Source of the DNA: Syntrophaceae bacterium UBA6087
GTDB lineage: Bacteria > Desulfobacterota > Desulfomonilia > UBA1062
Direction of reading: 5' to 3'
Length of the DNA stretch: 64,000 nt
Assembly (NCBI GenBank): GCA_002448235.1
Contig: DIXF01000011.1
Location: 248,001 to 312,000 of the forward strand
The notes beneath the pieces are model-generated. The model did no database searches. It had not been told where the DNA came from and saw only the letters and a program-made list of their open reading frames with translations. The position numbers and the translations under genes are program-made. Below, in pieces: positions 1-7,300 of the stretch. Each line of letters begins with the position of its first letter. The first letter of the stretch is position 1.

Positions 1-638
1 GGCTTCCAGCCCGAAGGGGTAGCCTCGGTTCCTTTGCTGTTCCGGATGAGCTGGAAGGCCTGGATCTGGCGGAACGTCTCGCCCACGTTTCTGCCCACGG
101 GAGGTGTCAGGACCTCATAGCCCTGGATGACCCCGTCCGGGTCGATGATAAAGCGTCCGCGCATCTCCACCCCCGCATCGAGATCGTATATGCCGTATAC
201 GCTCCCCACCCGGCCGCCGCCATCGGAGAGCATGGCAAAGGGCACTCCGCCCGAAACCATCTTGGAGAGCTCGTGATCGTTCCACATCTTGTGCACGAAC
301 ACACTGTCGACGCTCATGGAAAAGACTTCCACCCCGAGCTTCTGGAACTCCGGGTATTTCTCGGCAACTGCCGAGATCTCGGTAGCTCAGACAAAGGTGA
401 AGTCACCAGGGTAGAAGCAGAGCACCACCCACTTTCCGAGGTAATCCGAAAGCTTTACCTGCACGAACTTGCCCCCCAGGTACGCAGGGGCCGTAAAATC
501 CGGGGCCTTGCCTCCCACCTTGATCATAACCTTTTCCTCCTTTACCGGTGCCCCCTCGACGGGGGGTGCTGTCTTGGGGGCCTCTCCCACCGGACCGCCG
601 GTGGGCCTTGCGCACCCTGCCTTGATCTCTTCGGGCAT
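1..638 (-). CDS. prxU: Selenocysteine-containing peroxiredoxin (PrxU type), truncated by window edge
   Basis: AhpC/TSA-family peroxidase that reduces hydrogen peroxide or organic peroxides in the cytoplasm. Reading starts at an ATG (638) preceded by GGAGG and reaches the family motif FYPGDFTFV, where the expected peroxidatic Cys codon is TGA (387-389). The same frame continues with family sequence (ATEISAVAEKYPEF, then VFSMSVDSVFVHKMWN) to the left edge, so the TGA is read as selenocysteine (FTFV-U-ATE). A hairpin suited to a bacterial SECIS lies 10 nt after the TGA. There is a roughly 50-residue N-terminal extension (GCARPTGG, Pro/Lys rich). Where 2-Cys enzymes carry the resolving Cys (EVCP..W), this protein reads EATPSGWK, so that Cys is replaced by Thr. 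The C-terminal end lies outside the window. Sec readthrough is inferred, because selABC genes are not in view. Confidence 0.9.
359..376 (-). promoter_or_regulatory. Putative bacterial SECIS hairpin
   Basis: In the mRNA sense this is TCTCGGC-AGTT-GCCGAGA, a perfect 7-bp stem with a tetraloop. It begins 10 nt after the in-frame UGA at 387-389, so the loop falls about 18 nt downstream of that codon. This matches the spacing of bacterial SECIS elements bound by SelB, and the loop contains the GU commonly present there. Function is inferred from position and fold. Confidence 0.75.
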
Positions 639-724
639 AAATGTCCTCCTTCCGTCTCGATCACTATACATAAACCCGGCACCCGGACCCGACCGGGACC
701 AGTTATCTGATGCAATAATTGAAT

Positions 725-753
725 ATTATAGTTCGGGGTATTCACGATGACAA
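725..753 (-). promoter_or_regulatory. Sigma-70-type promoter of the peroxiredoxin gene
   Basis: On the minus strand TTGTCA (753-748) and a perfect TATAAT (730-725) are separated by 17 nt. The expected start near 718 gives a leader of about 80 nt before the ATG at 638. No OxyR or PerR site was recognised. Confidence 0.7.
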
Positions 754-838
754 TAGATCGGGGATGTAAAGCTGAAGATTATCACATGGTGAAAAGAAAT
801 ACCTGTTGCATCAAATAGTTGTTAATGGCCGATATCGC

Positions 839-2254
839 TCAAGCTTGATCTCCCGCAGAGTCACTCTGCATGCCTTTTTTCCCGGGGGTGTGGCCTTCTT
901 TCCCTGCAAGGGGAATTCCGAGCTTTTTCATTTTTCGAAACAGGGTGCTCTTGTGGATGCCGAGATCGCGCGCCGCTGCCAGGCGGCTGCCTGCGTTCCG
1001 TTCAAGGGCTTTCCGGATGGTCTGCGCTTCCAGCACCTCCCGCGCAGACCTCATGCTCGGAAGCTTTTTGCTGTCCCGGTAGCGGAGCGTCAGCTCCTCG
1101 GGCAGGTGGCCGATACCGATGTGCCCCTTGCCGCACAGGATAAAGGCCCGTTCTATGGCATTCTCCAGCTCACGGATGTTCCCGGGCCAGTCATGGGCCA
1201 TGAGCAGGGAGAGGGCATCGGTCGTCAGGCCCTGGACCGTTTTCTTCTGCAATCTGTTGAAGTGGGTGATGAACTGCTCCGCCAGGATGGGGATATCCTC
1301 CTTGCGGTTGCGCAGGGGAGGAAGTTCCAGGCGTACGACATTGACGCGGTAGTAAAGGTCTTCACGGAAGACGCCCTTTTTCACGAGCCCCAGGAGATCC
1401 CTGTTGGTCGCAACGATGACCCGTACATCGGCGGTTTCGGAGCGGACCGACCCGAGGGGTTCATAGATCCTGTCTTGAAGCACCCTTAAGAGCCTTACCT
1501 GCAGGGCCGGGCTCACCTCTCCTATCTCATCGAGGAAGAGGGTTCCTCCCCTTGCAAGGGCGAAACGGCCGGGTTTGTCCCTGGTCGCTCCGGTGAAGGC
1601 CCCGGCCTTGTAGCCAAACAGCTCCGACTCCAGCAGCGTATCGGGCAGCGCCCCACAGTTGACGGCCGTAAAGGGGCCGTTCTTCACCGGGCTTAAACCA
1701 TGGATCGTCCTGGCAACGAGCTCCTTGCCGGTCCCGGTTTCTCCGAGGATGAGCAGGGTGCTCGGGCTGGCGGCTATGGCGGGTATCACCTCGAAGACCT
1801 TCTGCATGACAGGGCTTCGACTGACGAGGTCGCCTGCGTGGCAGCGTCCCTGAAGCTCCTGTCGGAGCTCCTCGAGCTCGGTCAGGTCCCGGAACGTCTC
1901 CGCTCCGCCGACGATCTGCCCGTCCGAATTTTTCAGCACGGCTGTTGAGACGCTGATGGGAATACGATTGCCGTTCGCATCGATGATATAGCAGGATTTC
2001 CCGATAACCGGCTTTCCGGATTTCAGGGTCTTGCGCAGAGCGCAGTCGCTCTCGCACATGCTCGATCGGAACACCTCCGAGCAGAACCTGCCCATGGCCT
2101 CGCCCCGCGGGATGCCGGTAATCTCCTCGGCTGCCCTGTTGAACGAGGTTATGCGCCAGTCTTCATCTACGGTGAAAACTCCGTCGGAGATACTTTCCAG
2201 AATCGAGTCGGTTGACGAGAGAGACGGATATATCCCCTGCTTTTGTTTTTTCAT
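839..2254 (-). CDS. PAS-domain sigma-54-dependent transcriptional activator
   Basis: Bacterial enhancer-binding protein that remodels the sigma-54 RNA polymerase complex using ATP. Domain order: PAS sensor (about residues 12-125), AAA+ core with Walker A GETGTGKE (171-178), the sigma-54 contact loop GAFTGA (218-223) and Walker B LFLDEIGE, then a C-terminal Fis-type helix-turn-helix (AAARDLGIHKSTLFRKM). The PAS domain holds a Cys cluster (C58, C67, C71) that could bind a metal or sense redox state. The start at 2254 has AGGAG nine bases upstream; an in-frame extension to 2299 is less likely. It lies 380 nt downstream of hgcB on the same strand. Its targets are unknown, and I did not find a convincing -24/-12 promoter nearby. 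Confidence 0.9.
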   Translation of the reverse strand: MKKQKQGIYPSLSSTDSILESISDGVFTVDEDWRITSFNRAAEEITGIPRGEAMGRFCSEVFRSSMCESDCALRKTLKSGKPVIGKSCYIIDANGNRIPISVSTAVLKNSDGQIVGGAETFRDLTELEELRQELQGRCHAGDLVSRSPVMQKVFEVIPAIAASPSTLLILGETGTGKELVARTIHGLSPVKNGPFTAVNCGALPDTLLESELFGYKAGAFTGATRDKPGRFALARGGTLFLDEIGEVSPALQVRLLRVLQDRIYEPLGSVRSETADVRVIVATNRDLLGLVKKGVFREDLYYRVNVVRLELPPLRNRKEDIPILAEQFITHFNRLQKKTVQGLTTDALSLLMAHDWPGNIRELENAIERAFILCGKGHIGIGHLPEELTLRYRDSKKLPSMRSAREVLEAQTIRKALERNAGSRLAAARDLGIHKSTLFRKMKKLGIPLAGKEGHTPGKKGMQSDSAGDQA

Positions 2255-2634
2255 GCACAGGGTCTCCTGAGCAAGGATAGTGTCGCTCTGGGGCTGCACT
2301 GCCCCTGGGCATGGTAAGGGTTGCGGATTACCGGGATTTTCATGCCCTTTGCCTGCATATTGTTAGTTGCGCATCGCGGTGCGCTCCCGAAATTCCCATG
2401 GGTCTTCCTGTTCATTATTTCCTCTTTCTCTATCGGGACAGAGATGCTCATTCATTTTTCTCCTGTCTATTCTTCTGCAACAGGCTTTCTGTGGCCGCAA
2501 TCTTTTTTTTGCCTGCCCCCGGTTCAGCTCCCCTGTGCGGGTCATTGTCAGACGCCTCGCACCGGAGGTACACAGAGCAAGGGCGTCATTCGGGATGTCC
2601 GTCATCCCGCGCGATTTTCGACAGCATCCGGAAA
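2255..2634. other. Intergenic region between hgcB and the sigma-54 activator
   Basis: No credible gene on either strand. It holds one short hairpin, GGGATG-N5-CATCCC (2592-2608), just after the hgcB stop. There is no U-run, so it is at best a weak 3' end structure. The activator's promoter presumably lies here but was not identified. Confidence 0.5.
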
Positions 2635-2955
2635 TCAGCAGCAGCGAGGTCCCTGTGAGGAAGGGTTGTCCGGATCTATCGAGCAGCAGCATCCTGCTCC
2701 GGACCGGCCGAGCATGCCGTTTATGACTGCAGCTGCGCAGCCTACTCCTACCTGGACGGATATGGCGCCTGCCGGGCAGTTTCTGCTGCATGCGCCGCAC
2801 TCCATGCATGCGTCTTTGTCCTGAATCTGCACGCGGCGTCCGTTCATCCTGAGCACTTCATGCGGGCAGACCTCAAGACATGCGCCGCATCCGGTGCACC
2901 TGGCTTCGTCGACGGTCAATGTTGCAACGTTTTTCAGATACGATAGCTTGCGCAT
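2635..2955 (-). CDS. hgcB: HgcB, ferredoxin partner of mercury methyltransferase
   Basis: Small 2[4Fe-4S] ferredoxin (106 aa) that supplies electrons to reduce the cobalamin of HgcA during methylation of Hg(II). The two cluster motifs are CTGCGACLEVCP (C20, C23, C26, C30) and CMECGACSRNCP (C50, C53, C56, C60). It also has the diagnostic extra Cys (C73, in GVGCA) and a terminal vicinal pair (C105-C106), which ordinary ferredoxins lack. An additional CCC lies at 89-91. The start at 2955 has AGGAG five bases upstream. It begins 8 nt after the hgcA stop, so the two are co-transcribed. Identification rests on the Cys pattern together with the neighbouring HgcA. Confidence 0.95.
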   Translation of the reverse strand: MRKLSYLKNVATLTVDEARCTGCGACLEVCPHEVLRMNGRRVQIQDKDACMECGACSRNCPAGAISVQVGVGCAAAVINGMLGRSGAGCCCSIDPDNPSSQGPRCC

Positions 2956-2963
2956 ATTCTCTC

Positions 2964-4124
2964 CTATGCAAAAAAGCCGGATAAGAGCCACAGGCAGATT
3001 CCGGATATGCCCGCTCCGATCTGCACGGGCAGGGCCCAGCGCATCTCTTTCTTCACCCCGGACAGCGATGTATAGGTTGAAGCTCCGGTGAAATTCATGG
3101 CCAGATATGCGGATACGGCGGACATCATCAGGACCCAGGCGCTTCCCCCCAATACCCCGTGGAGGGATCCCATGTCGATGCCCCGCAGGAAAAGGAGAAG
3201 CAGGGCGGTGAAAAAGCCGGCAGAGAACCCTTTAACGGAAAAGGCGCGTCCCGGAAGGTAGGGCAGCAGGAGCGGCGTGAGTACGGCCCCGGCAAAAACC
3301 GCGCTCAAGACGGCGGCAGCGGTAAAAACCCCGTCTTTCAGAAGATTCGGTACAAAATCCTTCGAGCCGAGAAAGCCGCTCACCAGGAACATGATGGGAA
3401 TGATGATCGCGGCCGTTCGAAGAGTGCCGACGAGCTCGATGGGGATGAGTACGGCCCTTTCCTTTAAGGAGAAGGTCTTTGTCCTCATCTGCCGCGTTGC
3501 CTTCATCCCTGCATCGAGATAGGCGGGAAGATCGTGTGCGCGTATCGGCCCATAATGGACCCTGAAGCCGGAGAGCTTTTTTACGAGATGCGCCGCAACC
3601 CCGGGTGCTCCGAGCTGGGGCAGGATGATGTCCTTATGCTCCACGATATTCTTCAATCCGACGGCGGCTATGCGAAGCACAAGCTCTTCCGTACCGAATG
3701 TCCCCTTTCCCGCGGCGCACCAGACATTGATTCCCTTTGTGTCAAGGACGAGGATCCAGGCCGATCTTCCGAGGAGCGCCCCGCGGAGGCTGTCGAAGCT
3801 CATCTTGTAGTTTGCCGTAACCAGTACCGGAGAATTCCTGTCCGGCTCGCCCAGGGCATACAGGCCGGGGTCGACGGTATAAACCATCCTTCCCACGCCG
3901 ATCCTGGCCTTGATCGTGCCTATGCGGTCTTCTGTGCGAAGCGATGGAGACACGCGGGGTATCCTGCCCGACGGGCTTTCCATGAATCCTTCGGCAAAGG
4001 GCTGATCGAGCCGGGCCGGCATCATCTCCGGATGCGGACTTTCCGGAGAGCAGGAAGAAACGGGCGCCATGGGAAACACCCCCTGCATGTTCACCTTCTT
4101 TCCTGTGCTATCCTGTTCTGTCAT
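2964..4124 (-). CDS. hgcA: HgcA, corrinoid protein of mercury methylation
   Basis: Membrane protein that transfers a methyl group from a cobalamin cofactor to Hg(II), forming methylmercury. The soluble corrinoid-binding domain contains the hallmark cap-helix motif NVWCAAGK (133-140), with the Cys (C136) that ligates cobalt. Five hydrophobic segments follow (about 235-252, 266-288, 300-315, 322-345, 366-385), as in known HgcA. The start at 4124 (MTEQDS) has GGAG five bases upstream; the reading frame stays open to 4280, where a longer form would overlap marR. Even from 4124 there are about 60 poorly conserved N-terminal residues before the domain. It sits between marR and hgcB in one operon. 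Confidence 0.95.
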   Translation of the reverse strand: MTEQDSTGKKVNMQGVFPMAPVSSCSPESPHPEMMPARLDQPFAEGFMESPSGRIPRVSPSLRTEDRIGTIKARIGVGRMVYTVDPGLYALGEPDRNSPVLVTANYKMSFDSLRGALLGRSAWILVLDTKGINVWCAAGKGTFGTEELVLRIAAVGLKNIVEHKDIILPQLGAPGVAAHLVKKLSGFRVHYGPIRAHDLPAYLDAGMKATRQMRTKTFSLKERAVLIPIELVGTLRTAAIIIPIMFLVSGFLGSKDFVPNLLKDGVFTAAAVLSAVFAGAVLTPLLLPYLPGRAFSVKGFSAGFFTALLLLFLRGIDMGSLHGVLGGSAWVLMMSAVSAYLAMNFTGASTYTSLSGVKKEMRWALPVQIGAGISGICLWLLSGFFA

Positions 4125-4212
4125 AGATGCTCCATTGATTTCTTTATCACCGATGCCATTTTTTAAAAAATCTTCCGGCATTTCGTCTCGGGCCGCTCTC
4201 CCGTCTGCATTT

Positions 4213-4713
4213 TCAGGCGGGATCGGCGCATCTGCAGCATTCAGATCCGGCATTCCCGGCGCATCGCATGGCCGAAGCATTCTGCAGGGCGCAAAGGAAC
4301 ACCTGGATTCCTTCCAGGGCAGACTTGCGCTTCTTCTCCGGGATCGCCTCCTGAATGGAGCGGATAAAGGATATCAGGCACTGCCACACTTTTTCCCACA
4401 CCTCTTTGCCCTCAACGGTCAACCGCAAGGTGGCGGCACGCGAGTCGTGTCCTGCCTTTTCCCGGACGATAAGATTCCGCCTGATGAGCGGCGCGACAAG
4501 CCGTGTCGTCGTGCTCTTGTCGACTGCGAGTATCTCGTGCAGACGCGCCATGTCAAGGCTCTCGTTGCCGGCGACCGTATCGAGGATAATAAACTGGGTG
4601 AAGGTCACGTCTTCGCAAAACACCTCGTCCTGACGGCAGCACCTCACCGCTTTTGACAGATCCGATATGATGGACAAGATCTCCCTGTCTCCAGGTTGTA
4701 TAGTCTGAACCAT
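4213..4713 (-). CDS. Cys-rich MarR-family regulator heading the hgcAB operon
   Basis: Winged-helix dimeric DNA-binding protein (166 aa). The MarR core spans about residues 38-110 (FTQFIILDTV, then LAVDKSTTTRLVAPLIRRNLI and a wing with DSRAATLRLT). It has nine Cys, including C25-C26, C33 and a C-terminal C159-C160-x-C162 tail, which is unusual for MarR proteins and suggests thiol, metal or metalloid sensing. The ATG at 4713 is preferred over an upstream in-frame TTG (4728), because the latter lies inside the operator and promoter. No Shine-Dalgarno is present before 4713, consistent with a leaderless message. It ends 88 nt before hgcA and probably represses its own operon. Confidence 0.88.
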   Translation of the reverse strand: MVQTIQPGDREILSIISDLSKAVRCCRQDEVFCEDVTFTQFIILDTVAGNESLDMARLHEILAVDKSTTTRLVAPLIRRNLIVREKAGHDSRAATLRLTVEGKEVWEKVWQCLISFIRSIQEAIPEKKRKSALEGIQVFLCALQNASAMRCAGNAGSECCRCADPA

Positions 4714-4730
4714 AGTTGTATAATACAACT
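4714..4730. promoter_or_regulatory. Perfect palindromic operator of marR-hgcAB
   Basis: AGTTGTAT-A-ATACAACT is a perfect 8+1+8 palindrome that abuts the marR ATG and covers the -10 element. A further half-site (GGTTGTATAG) lies at 4694-4703 within the start of marR. MarR proteins typically bind palindromes of this size near their own promoters, so autorepression is inferred. Confidence 0.8.
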
Positions 4731-4747
4731 AAAAAACCTTTTGTCAA
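4720..4747 (-). promoter_or_regulatory. Promoter of marR-hgcA-hgcB, apparently leaderless
   Basis: On the minus strand a consensus TTGACA (4747-4742) is followed after 16 nt by TATTAT (4725-4720). Only six bases separate this -10 from the ATG at 4713, which places the predicted start at or next to the A of the ATG. That fits the lack of a ribosome-binding site. Confidence 0.75.
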
Positions 4748-5103
4748 GTCCTGCGGATACGGTCAACCGCCCGTGCCGGGGCGTGGGATTTATCAGTCTC
4801 TGCCGGGTTCTATCCCGGACGGTGAGGCAGGTTGGTATTGACTGGCCGGGAAAAACGAGGCATAGAAGAAGTCAGCTTCGACACAAGAAGACGGCTGTTT
4901 ACCTGGCAAACGAATAGAACCGAAAAAATATTACGGGAAGGCATTTTATTAGAGGCGTATCGGATATCAGGTAAGAGAATATCCGGTTTCAATCTGTTAG
5001 TCCAAACGAGTTTTTTAGCGATTCGATCAAAGCGGGCTGAATTGTTTTTCCATGCTTTTCTATTCGTATCGCTGACTCGCTATGCGTAAGGAGTATACAA
5101 CCG
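4748..5103. other. Divergent intergenic region between marR and the protease gene
   Basis: No credible gene. Short open frames here lack family features and ribosome-binding sites. The promoter for the rightward protease gene should lie here, but no clear -35/-10 pair was recognised. AAGGAG before 5104 is its ribosome-binding site. Confidence 0.4.
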
Positions 5104-5916
5104 ATGAAGAATGCTCGAATCGTGGTGGGTATTGTTTTCGTGGTGGGGATGTTTCTGGCTTATGCGCCCTTGTGGGCCGGTGCTACCGATGATGTCGCAC
5201 CCTGTGTTGTCTTCCTCCGGCAGGACGTCCCGGCCGGGAAAAAGGCAAACAACGGCTCAGGCTTTTTGATCAACAGGGACAATAAACCGTTTTTGGTGAC
5301 CGCTTGCCACGTTGCAGAAAGCATTGGAGAGAACTTCACGCTGATCATGTCCGGCAGCGGAGGGCAGGCCGTACGGGACAAGCTGCAGGGGGTGAAGTGG
5401 CGCACCTCTCTCACGGCGGATGTCGCCCTGATCCCACTCGACATGAACAACCCGGAGAAGATCAAACAGTTCTTGAGCCGCAGCATATCGGCAGACCTTA
5501 TCACGGCCCGGCAGCTTCCTCCGTCCCGGGATTTTTCCCTCATAGCAATGGGGTATCCGCTCTCGCTGGGCACCACCGGCTTTGTGTCGCCTTTGTCACT
5601 CGAGACGCGTGCCGCATCCGGATTCGTCTCGATGGAGAGATTCGATACCAAGAAAACGGCAACGTTTATTCTCCTGCAGAGCCCGAGTACAAGCGGCCTG
5701 AGCGGAGGCCCTGTCTTCGACATCGGCCGGTCGTTCTTCGACGGGAAGAACATGAATGTCCGGGAAGGTGTAAGTCTGGTGGGGCTTATTCATGGAGTTG
5801 TCTATGACAAGACCGGAGGCAAGTTCGCCATGGTCGTGCCCGCAACAGAGATAGCCAAGCTCCTGGACGCCGCCTTGCTGCCGGTTCAGCGCCGCTACAG
5901 CAGCAATTCCCTGTAG
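5104..5916 (+). CDS. Secreted trypsin-like serine protease
   Basis: 270-residue protein with a cleavable signal peptide (hydrophobic residues 6-23, APLWAGA) and a chymotrypsin-fold peptidase domain, so it acts in the periplasm or outside the cell. The likely catalytic triad is visible: His69 in TACHV, Asp106 in TADVALI and Ser200 in SGLSGGPVF. It has no PDZ domain, unlike DegP/HtrA proteins, and resembles short stand-alone trypsin-like peptidases. AAGGAG lies ten bases before the ATG. It stands alone on the plus strand and converges with the RNase H unit. Its substrate is unknown. Confidence 0.85.
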   Translation: MKNARIVVGIVFVVGMFLAYAPLWAGATDDVAPCVVFLRQDVPAGKKANNGSGFLINRDNKPFLVTACHVAESIGENFTLIMSGSGGQAVRDKLQGVKWRTSLTADVALIPLDMNNPEKIKQFLSRSISADLITARQLPPSRDFSLIAMGYPLSLGTTGFVSPLSLETRAASGFVSMERFDTKKTATFILLQSPSTSGLSGGPVFDIGRSFFDGKNMNVREGVSLVGLIHGVVYDKTGGKFAMVVPATEIAKLLDAALLPVQRRYSSNSL

Positions 5917-6054
5917 TTTTTGTACAATTTGCGGCTGCGCAGGCATCCGGCATCGCCTCCGGTTACAAAAAGCGGTGCCGGCGCCTTTTGGTAATTCAGG
6001 GGGCATGCCTTGCGCAGCCGGAAGCTATGGTCCGTGGGACGCTGCCCTAACGCT

Positions 6055-6582
6055 TCAGGTTCCTCCATCGGGGTTGCCCAAGGCTTTTCTCACCCCTTGA
6101 TCGAGGTACGAGAATATCCGGTGAACGGTATCCCGAGAGGATGATCGCGTGTGGCCTGCCACCTTTATGACCTCAAATCCCAGCTCGTCGTACAGTTCAT
6201 AGAACCTGCGGTAAAGGGCGGCATGCTTCAGCAGAGTATTCGTGCGTTTCGAGACGAAGCCCCCGGCCTCCAGGCCCGGTCTCCTTTTGAGTAGGCCGGC
6301 AACGCACTGGGAATCGGTATAAACCAGGATTTTCTCGATCCCTGAGGCTTTTTGCTCTCTATGACACTCTCCGAGAGCCCATAACACCGTCTGGACCTCC
6401 AGCTGGGTGGAAGATGTGTTTTCAAACTTACGAAGCACCAGCCTTCCGGACACGTCGGCTTTCGTTATATCCTTAAGGGGTAATGAGAGAAAGGAAGCAG
6501 GGAGGATAAGGTATCCTCCGATCCCTTGTTTCCGGAGGGGATCGAGGCTGACATCCGTGAAAAGCGCGACTTCATGTTTCAT
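6055..6582 (-). CDS. RNase H-like protein
   Basis: 175-residue protein with the ribonuclease HI fold. The expected acidic active-site residues can be placed at D10 (FTDVS), E62 (TQLEVQT), D90 (YTDSQC) and D161 (YLDQGVRKAL), with a candidate catalytic His at 144 (AGHTRSSSRD). RNase HI cleaves the RNA strand of RNA-DNA hybrids. The sequence is divergent from housekeeping RnhA and has an extra segment (about 25-55) between the first strands. Its start codon overlaps the stop of the small upstream gene (ATGA), so translation is coupled. Function in hybrid cleavage is inferred from the conserved residues only. Confidence 0.8.
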   Translation of the reverse strand: MKHEVALFTDVSLDPLRKQGIGGYLILPASFLSLPLKDITKADVSGRLVLRKFENTSSTQLEVQTVLWALGECHREQKASGIEKILVYTDSQCVAGLLKRRPGLEAGGFVSKRTNTLLKHAALYRRFYELYDELGFEVIKVAGHTRSSSRDTVHRIFSYLDQGVRKALGNPDGGT

Positions 6583-6824
6583 ACAATCCGCCCATGATTT
6601 TTGTATCGATACCTGCCGGAGACGGGTGACTCATGTGCAATGCACCCGGCTGCGGACCGATAATTTTCATCCCATACCAGGGTGCTGGGAAAGATAACTG
6701 TACTTTCAATCCATAGGGATTCTCTGCTCATGGGACAAGGCATACCCTGCATCTGTTTATCGAGCAAGCAACGGTTCCCTTTGCCGGTCTCTTCGACCTC
6801 ACCGGTACTTCCGAGCTGCATGGC
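6579..6824 (-). CDS. Small protein of unknown function (81 aa), coupled to the RNase H-like gene
   Basis: Not recognised. It has a strong AGGAGG six bases before the ATG at 6824, starts 11 nt after the upstream gene's stop and ends with a TGA that overlaps the next ATG. This arrangement supports a real gene despite its size. Three Cys are visible, one in the segment GMPCPMS, and there is no membrane segment. A longer GTG start overlapping the upstream stop is possible. Confidence 0.5.
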   Translation of the reverse strand, partial: AMQLGSTGEVEETGKGNRCLLDKQMQGMPCPMSRESLWIESTVIFPSTLVWDENYRSAAGCIAHESPVSGRYRYKNHGRIV

Positions 6825-6835
6825 CTGCCTCCTGA

Positions 6836-7243
6836 TCACAGGAAGCGGAAATTCTTTACCGCGCCGGATACCACGAAAATCCGCGTATTGTTGCTTTTAG
6901 CATCGAGGGGGATCAGAAAAAACCCGGGCTTGCTAGGGTCATACCCCACGACCGATCCCTGGATGACCTCGCCGTCTGCAAACGTAACTTCTGCCTTGCG
7001 GGCTTGAGCCCTGTCGCCCTCCATAAACATCTTTCTCTCGCGGTAATCTTTATTACCATCGTGAGTTTTAACAAAAAATACCCCTTTGACATCAATGACA
7101 TTGACTTGGTCAGGTTTGCTGCCGGGGGTATTTTCCGCCTGCTTAAGGAGATAGAAAGAAGGGTTTGCAGGATTGAAATTTTGGAAATAGCCTTTCAGAA
7201 ACCTTCCATCTAAAAGCCACACCACGACCTTGATCGGCTCCAT
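6836..7243 (-). CDS. Conserved hypothetical protein with two Sm-like/barrel halves
   Basis: 135-residue soluble protein, first gene of a three-gene unit. It appears to contain two related small beta-barrel halves, one starting KVVVWLLDGRFLKGYF and one starting KAEVTFADGEVIQGSVVGY. Each is followed by a phrase like NPANPSFYLL or DPSKPGFFLIP. Internal repeats of this kind (DG..x.G, then P..P.F.L) resemble domains of unknown function common in Desulfobacterota. No catalytic residues are evident. Binding of RNA or another ligand is a guess from the barrel-like pattern and from the RNase H-like neighbour. Confidence 0.75.
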   Translation of the reverse strand: MEPIKVVVWLLDGRFLKGYFQNFNPANPSFYLLKQAENTPGSKPDQVNVIDVKGVFFVKTHDGNKDYRERKMFMEGDRAQARKAEVTFADGEVIQGSVVGYDPSKPGFFLIPLDAKSNNTRIFVVSGAVKNFRFL

Positions 7244-7300
7244 CCCGGCTCCTCTCTTATTTACCCCGGGGACACGATATTTCAGATAAAAAAGGAGAGT

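Noticed and set aside
387..638. Treating the peroxiredoxin as a truncated or broken gene
   Set aside because: The frame continues in register after the TGA with family sequence, and a SECIS-like hairpin follows, so selenocysteine is the simpler reading.
4125..4280. Longer HgcA start overlapping marR
   Set aside because: The extra 52 residues are low-complexity and not typical of HgcA; the ATG at 4124 has GGAG five bases upstream. It cannot be fully excluded.
4832..5089. 85-residue open frame between marR and the protease
   Set aside because: No ribosome-binding site, no family features, and it lies in a divergent promoter region.
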